64,000 nucleotides of DNA from Promerops cafer. Taxonomy: Eukaryota; Chordata; Aves; Passeriformes; Nectariniidae. The stretch lies in NCBI GenBank assembly GCA_013398275.1, contig VZSE01006140.1:434001-498000 (forward strand), in the 5' to 3' direction. The notes under the pieces are model-generated. The model saw only the letters and a list, made by a program, of their open reading frames with translations, had not been told where the DNA came from and did not search any database. A program made the translations under genes and the position numbers. Of this stretch, positions 48,773 to 60,700 are shown piece by piece (position 1 is the stretch's first letter; the number at the start of each line of letters is the position of its first letter).

Positions 48773-51700
48773 GTGAGTCCTGAGGCTGTTTATTCATTAT
48801 AACAATATGTGGTGTAAAGGTTGAGTCTTGTTGAGCAGAGCTTTGAGAGTGCTTTAGAGCAGTGCTGTTGCCAGGAACAGCAGCCTGTCCTTTCTCCATC
48901 CCATGGGATCATCCCCAGCTGCCCCACTGGGGGTCTCAAGCATTTATGGATGTGGAAGCTGAACTGGATGAGTGGACTGGTTTGATTTAAAACTAACTTT
49001 TAGCCCTTTTTTTCTCTCAGCAATTAGTTTCAAACCAGATCTGTTTTCCAGTTTAATTCCCTGGGAAAAATGATGCCCTGAGGATTGGCTTTGTGCTGGC
49101 TTGGTGTTGGTAAAACTGGCCTGTGCTTTAGTCTGGGGAAGGTAAAAACCTTGAGCTTGGGTTAAAATCTCGAGATGCTCAAACCAGCACATTCTGTGAG
49201 ATCTCTCAAGTGGTGTGGGTAAGACTTGGAGATAAAACCAGTGATCAGTTTGGCTTTCTATGTGTGGAAGGGATTGTCTGTCCTGAGTTATATTTCCTCT
49301 CTATTTGTAGCTGTGTGTCTTGCAGCAGCAGAGCTTGGTCTCAGCACAGGATTACCTGTTTGCCATTTAAAATGTAACATTTTTCAGAAGACTTGGTTTT
49401 CACTGGGCTTGTGTGTGTTCAGCCCCTTCCAAAGTTCAGTTTAGTGTTTATTGTCATTGTAGGTTCAGTGTCTGGAATGTTGAGGTTGTTACAGATACTG
49501 TCCTACTTCTGTGCTTAAGGAATATGAAAACTTGTTCAAATAAACAAGTGGTAAAAAACATGGTAAATTGTTACCTAAAAACATCAAATGAGCTTTGTGA
49601 GGAGGAACAACTTCTAGACAGAAATTTACAGCTGCTTTACATAAATATGCTGTTCCTTGTCACATTCATGTGAATGTAATTCTACTTTACAAGCAGGACT
49701 AAAAATCTGAATTTCTAGCAACTGTCTCCAATAACTGCAAAATGCAAGAAGGAAGAATGTTAGTGGCCATGTTGGCTCTCCTTTTTTTCCCTCTTTTTAA
49801 AACTTTTTTTCCCCCATATTTCTTTGTTGCACAGTGACAATCTACCTAAGTAAAGAGCTGTGGAGTGTTTTAAGAAAAATGACTCTTTGTTTGCTCTGCT
49901 GTCAGCAGCTGCAGCTCCAGGGATGCACTGCTGGCTTGTCTGGAGTGTTTGTCCCCAGCCAGGAAGCAGAAATCTGCAGTTTGGGATGCAGCATCATTGA
50001 CATTCCCGAGCCTAAGGGATGTGTTAGATGCCAGCAGGATGCTGTGCTGTCAGCAGTGCCCAGGATTAGGCTGGCATCCTGGGGAGGTGAAATCTCTGCC
50101 ACGTTTTCCTGTGCCCAGACAATGCTGGGGACCTGTCAGATGGTTCATTCCCGGGAAGCAGAGAGGTTAGGGAAAGGCTCCTGGTTCCCAAGTGTCTTTC
50201 TGAACTCCAGTTCATACATTTTAATGCACACCCACAGATGCTTCATGTGACTTGAAGCTGAAGGTAACACTCGTCACTCTTCTGAATGCAATCTTCTCAG
50301 AGTTTTAAGGAGATTCAGGGGTGGAGGTCAATGCTGAGTTGCTTGGATTGGGCAAAAAGGTTTTGGATCCACCAGAGAGATCTTCTCCAGTGGTCCATGC
50401 TTTGGTCCTCATGTCACAGCCTGTGTCTGCAGCATGGAAATACCTGGAGGCTGATTTTCCCTGACATCTTGGCTGCCTTTTATACCTGAGTGTGTGCAGG
50501 TGTCACATCAGGAACTTGGCACCTGTGGGATCTGTGCTTGGTCAGCTGCCCAGCCTTCAGCCCTCTTTTTGATCCTGGCCTGATGAATTTCTCTGTATGT
50601 GGGACTTCCCCAAACAGGGCTTCAGTTATGCTCAGGTTGTTTGTTCTTTGTTTTACACTCAGTAACAGTTGAGTTGTGTTATTTTGCCTTTCTTGTGTGG
50701 TGTTTTGTGTCACTCTGAAGTGGCTTTGATGTGACCAGTGTTTGGATTCTGTGAGATGTTGCCTGTTCATTTTTGAAGACAATCCTGTGGATGTTTGCTG
50801 TCTGACGTGGGATTTTAAATTAACAGCAACATCTCCACAAAGCACTGGTGGAGAATTGGGTTTCTTTGGCCTGGGCTGTGCTGATTGTGTCTCTTGAAAA
50901 AACTCAGAATTATTTTGAAGTTCTACTAAGTTTTACCTATGACATTACAGACAGATGAGCTCTCTGTATTTCAGTTCTGTAACACTTGGCACACTCTTTT
51001 CTAGCATGTGTACACCAATTCCACTTTCTTGCTTGGGCAGTGCAATAAACAATGTTAACATTTGTACAAACTCTTAAACTGGAGGTAAATCCAAACCTGA
51101 CCATTGTTTCATCAGGTCTAATTTGTAATGAGTGGAAAGAATGGGTGCATAATTATCTGACTTTTCCTTTTGGAATTTTAGCGACTTATTGTAAACTATT
51201 TGTAGAAACACTAAAATCACTTTTTCCTTAATTTCTCTGGGACAGATGCCTTTGCTGCTGACTAAATGCATGTGTAATTATTAGCATCCTTAAGGAGGAG
51301 GTGAAATTTTGCTTATTATGGTCTTATTCTTATCAGTTGTGACTGTGCCAAATCCGAGCTGAGCCAGCTGCCACTGAGCTGTTGAGTGCTGTCAGGTGCT
51401 CTCTGGATGTGTGAAACTGATTCTTCCCAGCAAAAGCAAAGCCAAGCCAGGAGGATGGATTTTTTTGTCAGGTAGTTGAGCAAATGCCAGCAGAACAAAC
51501 ACACAAGAAGAATAAAGCATTGTGTGAAAGTCACCTGGGCAAAGGCTTTAGAACTGGTTGTAGGTGACCCTCTAGGGCTTGTCCACTTTTTCTTCTATGT
51601 CACAGTCACTTTGTTTTCTCTGTCCCCCTCACCAGACACACAGAATCTGCTCACCCTCTGCAGGATGCTCCCCAGGAGAGCCGGCCCGTCAACAACGAGG

Positions 51701-54700
51701 ACAGAGAGATGTCCCAGCACGTACGTGTCCCACTGCCCACGGTGCACGTGGGGGTTTCTGTGCTTCTCAGCACTCCTGGGGACAAACAGGGAGGGGAAAG
51801 ATCCTGGTACTGCCTAATACCTGATATTTGCAGTGTTGGGATGTGCTGCCAGCCATGCCCAAAACCAGGTCCAGCCTTGTCTTGTCATCCTGCCTGGAGT
51901 GCTGGGGAGGGAACCCTGGTGCAGGCTCTGCTCATACCCTCTCAGGAGGCAGATCAGGGTCTGTGATGCTGCAGTCTGGTAGGAAAAGCAGAACACGATG
52001 TGTTCCAGCTCAATATTCAGTGTGACTTCTCAAGGACCTGTAAAGTATGGGAAACACTGGGATAGAAAGCCCAGGATGCTGGGAATCAGTTTTGGTTCAG
52101 GCTCAGACCTCTTAGAATGCAATCTGGTGGCTTGGTGCTGAAAGAGGAGGATGAGGGTTGCATCTTCCCACCCTCCTCTCCTGGACTCTTTGATGGGCTT
52201 GTTTTCTGCCACTGTTCTGCCACATCAAGAGGGTTCGTTCAGGATTCTGACAGACCCATGTGCTGTGGAAAAGGAGGGAGGGTGAGGTGCTAATTCACCT
52301 CATTTTTCTCACAAAACTGCACTTGCTGGATATCTGGAAGATTTCTTTTTCTATTCATTTACTTTTGTGCCCAGCACTGGGGCTGCACTGGAGTAAAATC
52401 TGTAAAGTGAGGTGACTTGGGGGCTGATTGTGCTAAATCAGCCAAACCAAACTCCTCAGCAGCTCCCTACCACAGAAGTTGTGGTGGGAGAATATTTGCC
52501 TTGAGGTTCTTGGGTGAAGCCTGGTGAATGTATTTTGGTGGTTTGCATTTGTGGTTGTATACTTTGTCCGTGGCCCTTGTGAAGGAGGTGTCTCAAAAAG
52601 AGTGGGGCAGAGGAACTGAGGGACGTGGTGAAATTCTTAGAACTGAGCTAAACCTTCCCCAGGTTCACAAATATTACCCCAAATTTCGTGTAGGGCCAAA
52701 TCTTCAAAGGATGCGGGAGTTCCTCTGTGGGCAGCTGCCCACTGTTGTTGAAGGCTGTTCAAGAAGCTTCCTGAGATCTGGCTGTGCTGGAGAATTCTCA
52801 GTTGTGTGTACTGATGAGCTCCTGTGTGACTGTGCTGTTGCAGGCCCTTCCCAGTGGTGAGGATGATGAGGATGACAGTGACAGCGACAGCGACGACGAT
52901 GACGTGAAGGTCACGATTGGCAACATCAAAACGGGAGCGCCGTCCTACATGTGGGTACTGCTGGGTCTGGGGGTTTGGGGCTGAGGGATCCCAGCATGTT
53001 GGGATGGAAAGGGGGTGAGCTCAGAGCTGCTCTGGCTCCTGGGGCAGTGGCCAGAACACCACAATGGCCTCAGGAGCTGATGGGCAGCTCTGCCCTGCAG
53101 TTGCTTGTTGGAGAATCCATCTGTAAAAATGGGAATGATAATCCATGGGGCTGCTGCTGGAAAATTAACTTACTAATTCCTGGGCTCCCTGGGGCAGAAT
53201 CAAAGGTGGGAAGTTCTGTTTAACTCATCTGTGAAAACTTCCAGAACCAAAATCTGTATTGCTGAGAATTTGCATAAGCTGTGAATTTACTAATTTCCAG
53301 CTGTCTGATTTTCTGTGGCTGAGAAATGGCAAGGCTGGTTTTGAGAAGCAGGAAATTATATTTTTTACAACTCTGCCTAATGTGCATTGAATAAAAATAA
53401 TGAGACAGCATTTTGCTTGCTGCTAGCAGCCTTCCTCTTACACAAACGACTTACCTGTGCTATGCTGCATATTCTAATTTTTCCACTTTATGGATAATTT
53501 CCTTCTCTTGTTGTAGAGGTGGTTTCACTCTGATGGATGACTCTGAATAGCAAACCCAGGTGAACTAAAGCATCTCCTGAAGGGTGTCAGGGCTTGAGTA
53601 TATTTTGCATGAGAATCTTTAGCCAAATAATCTGTTCAAATGCCAATGTAGTGATTCTTTTCCAATAGGGGAACTCCTATGAATCTAAACTTAAAAACGG
53701 GTAGAGGCTATGGAGCATCAGCTTCAGGTACTGCTGTTGTTTTTATCCTTCACCTTTGCAGTATTTCACCTACCTGGCACTGACAGCTGCAGCAGCTGCA
53801 AATTTTGCTTTGTTTAAAAGGATATAGAATTAGTGTAAACCAGGAATAGGAAGTGCATTTCCTAAAAATCAGTGCTCCCAGCAGTCTGAGGGGGCAGAAT
53901 GCAATGGGGTGATTTATTTACTCATCACTGAGCAAAGTGATTATAATTCTATTTAAACTAGGAGAAAAATGTATTGATTGATACTTTTATAGTAAAACCC
54001 CAGAATATTTCTAAAATACATTGTTCAATGGGGCTGAGCACTGCAGCCCTGGAGAAGGACTGGAACTCAGAGTCCTGAGCTACTTGTAGTGTAAGATGCT
54101 AAAAGAAACAAACTCTGGCCTTGAGTAACAGCTGTGCTTATTTGGCTGCTGAAATTTTCCACACCATAACTACAGTTTAGTTTCTACTGTAAATTGAGTC
54201 TTGGATTCTGTCCTTCCACATATGTGAGGCTGTCCTTTCATGGGCTTCATCTACTCCCTTCCACTAATTGCTTTATCCAAATGAATTATCTTCTGATTGA
54301 GAAAATAAGAAGAAATTCCCCTTATAGGTTGTGTACCTAACAGATTTTTGCAGACTCCTGTTAGTCCACAAAAGACTGATCCTGAAAATGTCTCGTTATG
54401 ACAAAATGTGTCTGTCTTGGGAGGGGAAAATAAATACTTTGCCTGGGGAGAAAAATAATTTCATTTTATTTTCATTTGGGGTGAATTTCATGCATGTCCT
54501 AATGATTTACTCTGTCTGTAGTACCAATCTGGGTTGAATTTGCTTCTCTGCTGTTCAGCTGCAGGTGCTGCACACCCTGTTTGTTTATGGAGTGACTGGA
54601 GTCCTTTTTATTAAAAAGCTGATTGTGGTTACCTGCGTGCTGTAAACCCGGTGATTAATTCACTGCAGTGCTTTGTTTTTGCTGGAATAATTTGCTGAGC

Positions 54701-57700
54701 AAATGAGTGGATTAAAGGCATTGCATTAAAAGTTGTAACAGTCCCTCTCTCCCCAAAGCCAAGTTGCAGCCCAAAGGTATTGACTTGGATGCCGCAGGGA
54801 ATATAAATGGATTGCCTGTGATAGAAGTGGATTTGGATTCATTTGAAGACAAACCATGGAGGAAACCAGGTGAGGCCTCACAATTCCTTGTGGTAAATAT
54901 TTTCTGCAGTTCTAGTTGTGTCTCTTTATTTTCACATGTAATTTCTGTCCATTTATTGTTGCCAGGGAACAGGGAAGCTGGAACAATGTGTTGCTCAGCC
55001 TCTGCTGCCTGGCTAGACAGGCATTTACTGATTGAACAAGCCATACTCTACCTAAAATTGGGTTGCATTTATTCTAGTAATTGAACTTCCCTAAAGGGAA
55101 CAGCTATTTTTTTAAATGGTCTATTTTATTAATTCCCTACTTCCTGAGAACGTTGCACTGATACTAATCCAATAATGTTTGGCTTTAAAGGCAGCTGAGT
55201 GGGGTCAGGATTTGGGTGTTGATATTTGTTTTCCTCTTCCTGTGCAGGAGCTTGTTCTGTGTCCCCAGGCCAAGCCCAGAGTTGTCCCTGTGGTCCCTCT
55301 TCATTTGGGTCCTGGGGCTGCCCACACTTATTTGTATGAGGGAGATTTCTCCTCTTTCAGCTGTAGAATGCTACAAATCAGCTGCTGTTTTTCTTCAGAT
55401 ACAAAAGTAATTGAAGGAACGAGACATCCAGATTTTTGCTGTGCTACTCATAAAACATGCTCTGATGAAATGTCAACTGAAACAAGAAGTCCACTTGCCT
55501 TTTCTCAGCCATCATCCCTGCCAGCCCCTGTATTTTATTTATCTTTCAGCACTATTGCTGTGCTGAGAAAGTAGAGCTTTCCTGAGGTTGCCTGTGGTGT
55601 GCTCTGGGTACCTCTTGCCCACATGAAGGGCACTCCAGTGCTGAAAGCTCCATGGGCATGTCCAGGTATCAAAGCAGCACCGAAGCACCCTGCAGGTAGT
55701 GCAGGCAGCATGGAACAGAAGCTTTTCTTCTGCAGGGATTTCTCCTTGAGTGCGAAGTGAGACACAGGGGAATGGGAAGAGAATGAGTTAGAAAGAATAC
55801 AGTGAAGTTCAAAGATAAAGCGTGGACATGGTTGTGGCCATGCTGACATCCCTGGACCAAAATAGAGCCAGCTGGCCCTAAAACAGTGTTGGAATGCAAT
55901 AGAGGGAAGATTTCTGCAGAGCTGTGTGGTCTGTAAGTTTATTTTAGATAGCAAGTAGCTCATTACTCAACAGCCTTTCAAGTTTATGTCCTTCACAGTT
56001 AATTGTTCAGCAGCTTGGTGTGTCTTTGAGTGAGGGAGGGGAAGGAGAAATCCTGTGTGGAAGAACTGATAGAGGTCTGAAATAGAGGCCGATAAAATCG
56101 ACAAGTAAATGTGGTGTTGCTGAGTCGGTGTGGATGCAGTTTGCATGTTTGGGTGGTACAGCAGGAAGAGTGGCCAGCCCAGGAGATAAGCCTCACTGCT
56201 TAGACCTCACAGTTAAACCAAGCTCAGCTTGGGCAGAGTTTTGCTTCACTCTTGTAGCAGCTCTTTGTTTTGGAGTTGGTCTGTGTAGGGATATCTTCGC
56301 GTGGGGGATGTTTGAGGGACACCTCAGTGGGGCAGGAGGTGCTTTGTAGTGCTGGGAGGTGGGAGGGGTGCTCCTGTAATTCCTGCAGCTGGGATTGCCC
56401 CTCTGCATCTCTGGTTTCTTGGCAAGCAGTTTGTGGTCACCTCTGTTATTCAGAAGTGCTCGTGCTGAATTAGCACATTGCACAGGAGACTGGCAGTGGG
56501 AGATAACACTCTGGGATGGCTAATTAGGGTTGTGACTGAACTGTAATTACCTGTGTAGTCTGGGATGCATCAATAAAAACCTTCCACTTTAGCTGCCTTT
56601 CACAAAATGGGTGAGCCCCAGAATTTCCTCTCAAAGCAGCAAAGGCAGTGATGGTCAGGAGGGGAACATGTGGGCTTAGTTCTGCCAGGAAAAAGGTTCT
56701 GTGGCTTCACCCTGTTTTTGTGGTGGGGGCTGGAACTGTCACTCCTGTGCTGTGCCCAGCACTCAGCTCATGTGGACAATTGGAAGAAGCCAGCCTGAAA
56801 AAATCAGGCTAGTGAATAAGTGATTGCAGGGAGCTTCCAGTGGCCTGTGGAGGTGCTGTGCTGTGTGTCCCAGGGGGTCCCACTGCTGTGCTGTGTGTCC
56901 CACGGGGTCCCACTGCTGCTCAGGCCATGTCCCCCTCCCACCCAAGGTGCAGCCACTGTCTCCTCTGTGGCACCCACAGCTTTCTGACAGGGAAAAGCAC
57001 AAGTTGGGCTCTCTGGAAAACTTCTGTTGCCTTAACCCTTTATGTAAGCAGTTAAAGGACAGCTTGAGAGTGCAAGTGTGCAGAACCTCTGTGTTAACTC
57101 CTGCTCCCTCTGCCAGGTGCTGATCTTTCTGATTACTTTAACTATGGATTCAATGAAGAAACATGGAAAGCTTATTGTGAAAAGCAGCGGCGGCTTCAGC
57201 TGGGGCTGGACCCTGCTCCTCCCATCAGCACTGAGAACAAGATCACGGTGGGTGACGTGTGACTCCTGCTCCTGGCTCCAGGAAAACTGGGATTGTGTTT
57301 GTAGTCACAGAGAGGAGGGTGTAAGAGCAGGAGATGCCTCAGTTCTGAACTGTTCTGTGTCATTTCAGCAAGGAGAAATACAAAAAAAATCTTTAAAGAT
57401 TAAATCTCTGTTGAAAATCTCTTCTGTGTGGAAGGAATAGTTCCATCAGCCTGGCAAGTTTGAACCACTACAGCAGCAAGACTGGAGTGAATTTCCAGTT
57501 GACTTGTAGGGGTGTCTGCTTGGAAAACCTTTTGGTTGAGAGAAGTGCAGGGAGGGGAGCTGGGCCCCCAGGGTTGCTTTGCTTACTGCTGGTCCCTGCT
57601 GCAGTGGTGTGGCTGCGTTTTGTGTTTGCAGACTGCTCTGGCCATCAACCTTGCAGGAGTCTGTGGTGGCCATCAGAACTTCAGCCAAATGCTCAGTGCA

Positions 57701-60700
57701 GCAAGTATTGACTTAGTGACTCCATGGAAAATGATGGGAGTTTAATAAACTCATAACAGGACTTCTGATGGGAGACAGTGGACAGCAGGCTGAGGCTGGA
57801 ATGGCCATTAGCTGACAGAAATGGCTGTGCCTTGACTGAAGAATAGGTTGCTGTGATTGTTCCTTTTCTTTTGCTGAGGGTTAATCTCTGGTGCTCCATT
57901 CAGTTGAAAGAAGGGCACAACACCCACGTGTTATCTATTACCTTCCATAGGTTCAGCAGGGAAGAACAGGAAATGCTGAAAAAGAAGTGGAAAGCAACAT
58001 CATCAAAACAGAGTTCAAAACAGACTTCTTGGCTCTGGTGGGAGGACGAATGAAGGCTGGGCCTCCTCCCAACAGGTAAGAGAGGAGCATGATTTTCATG
58101 GGGGCACCTGGGCCACATCTGAGTCTCCTCAAGTCTCAAAGAGAAGCTTTTAAGCTTGGCAGGAAGCTGCTGTGGTCACTCATTCAGTGTCACCTCCAGC
58201 AGTGCAACCCCTGCCTGTCCATTCCCCCCTCCTTGGTGCAGGGAGGGAATCCTGGATCCCAGCTGATGGGACACATCTCTGGGAGTGGAAGGAGCCAGGC
58301 AGACACCTCAGCTTTGAGGGCTCACACTGCTGACATTGCTTGTGCTTGCTTGGCTTATTCCTACTCCCACGATGTTAATCTTTGCCTCCTCAAGTGGAAG
58401 TGGATTACGAGTTTGGCAGAGGATAAGAGGAGCTGTTGGTTCCTGAGCCTGTGTGCGACGCTGCTGGATGTGTGGTAAAACAACTGAGTCATTCTGAGGG
58501 GCAGCCTCTGCTGGGGAAACCACTTGGCCCTTAGGAGATCGATGGGGTTTTATCAAAAGCTTCAGAGGAACACACCAGATGAGCCAGAGCTTTGGGCTCA
58601 GGGTGTTTCTGTTGCTTCATTCACAAAACAGCTTTTGCACACCTGCCTTGCAGAAAGCAGCCCTGCATCCCGGCTTTACCCCTTGTCTGGGAACCAACTC
58701 TGTGCTTCAAGGATGAGCATTAAAGCTCTGCTCAGTCTGTTGGATTTGAGCACTTTGGGGGCGTTTCTGTCCCGGTGTGTAATCCCTGTTTTTACACCTA
58801 TTCGTGGTGGTTTTTTGGATAACATTTCTGGGTGTTCAGAGAGCCCAAACTCACCCCTGCTCAGAGGGAAATTGTTCAGGAATGCAAACGGGCTTCTCCT
58901 CGGCTTCTCATCCCAATTTGAGAGATGTTTCCCTGGTGGGAAAGAAAGCATGAAAGAAATGTGCTGACAGCAGGGAAAGTTGCTCCTTCTGGTGCTTCTG
59001 AGCCTAAAAAGATGCCTGTGCTTTGTACCAGGAAGCTGGGTGGGACCATTGATGTGATCGGGGGCCAGGCAGGCACAATCCGCAGGGTGGAAGGGAGACG
59101 CCGGGATAAGCACGCCTCGGAGGAAAACCCCATTCAGGTAAAGCCTCTGTGCTGCCTTGACAAATTGCTGATTTTATTGCACTTCTGGTGAGCCCTGTGT
59201 GTTCCTGACCTCCCGTGTCCCAGCTCATACCTGCAGAGCAGCAGGTAATGCACTGACCCTGTTGAGGTGTGTGCATGGATCATTCCCTTCTGCAGGCTCA
59301 GTTAATTTCTGGGTTAGAAGCTTGGTCTTGCTAAGAGCCAGATTTGTCCTTTAAAGACCAGTCTTGCCTTTGGAATGGTAAGGTCTGAGTTCTTTCATCA
59401 TCAGCTCTTCCAAAGTATTCCTAGGAGTGTGTAGCTGGGAATCTCTTCTGTGGATTATTCCCTTCCCTTCCACTGTGGGGTTGGAATGTTCAAATCTGCA
59501 GTGAAGGGTTTGTACCTGGGGCTGGTGTTTTTCTGTAATTTAAAGTAACATTTCATCTCAAATCAGTTGGTGCAGCCCACACCTCAGACTCAGCCTGGGC
59601 CTGTGTTACTGAGTCTTGTCCCTTGTAAGAAATGAAAGCCTGGGTTTAAAGCTGGTCTCAGTTCTGGGTTTGCCTGCCCAGTGTCTGACCATAATGTTCT
59701 GGTTGGTTCCTAGGCAGGAAGCTGCAGGGTCTGCCAAACCCCCTGCTCTTAACCACCTTCCTGCTGCCAACACTGCTAACTTGCCAGGAGAACCTAAACA
59801 TGGGACCCTTCCCTTCCTAGACCCAATTCTTTGGGTTTTTTCTCCATAGTTATGTGGTCTATTTATTTTTTTAGTAGTCAGTTTTCCAGATTTTGCCAAC
59901 AAGAAGAGTTTGCCTAAGAGATAGAATTTGCTGGGAAAGGGTTGTTTGTTGTTCCTCCCCCTCACAAGCACTGCCAGCTGCACTTCAGGTCACTGTGGTG
60001 CCCTCTGCATTTTGGTCACTCTTCAGGCATGGCCACAGTCCTGTTGTGGTGATGCTGCCAGCACTGTGAGGGCCCTGCTGCAGGAGCAAAGGGATTAAAA
60101 CCCTCTCTTCTCATTCCTGTGCCCCCTAAGGTCCTGGGAGACCATGGCAGTAAGCCCCAGCCCCCCCAGCAGCCCCAGCAGCCCTCCCAGCCCCAGCAGC
60201 CTCCTCAGCAGCAGCCGTTTGCTCCACCAGCAGGGCCTCCGCCTCCCCCGCTCGCCGGGCCTCCTCCTCCGCATTTCCTGCACCCTCCTCCTCCAGTGAC
60301 TTCTGTTCCACCTCCCCTGCATCCTCCAGGTACGTGTTCATCCACGCAGTGTGAGTTGGGATGTCCCAGGCTTGGAGCAAATCAAAGGTTTAATGGTTCA
60401 GTGCCATGGGATGGGTGAGCACTCAGGGAACAGATCCTTAGCCTGGCCAGGCTCTGTTTAGTCTCCATCAGCCTCTTGAGTATTTGCCCTGAATACTTAA
60501 AAATGGCAGCTGGTGGTCCTTGGGAAAAAACCTCAGGGCTTTGTTTGCCTGAGGGAACCATGCAGTGCTACTGAGCCATTTGCTTTATTGATAAATGTCA
60601 AGAAGCAGGTTCCTGTTGCTCTGGAGGAAGCTGAGGACTGTTGCTTCTGGCTTAAATACATCAGGCTGAAGTGAGGGGGCCACACTCAGGGCTTCTCCTG

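Noticed and set aside
52784..52984. Separate small gene with acidic run (MLENSQLCVL...)
   Set aside because: This is read-through of the intron into the FIP1L2 acidic exon; the real exon starts at 52844 after a good acceptor.
57633..57705. Possible extra FIP1L2 exon after TGTGTTTGCAG in intron 7
   Set aside because: It has an acceptor-like start, but the translation is unlike any FIP1 segment and no suitable donor keeps frame.
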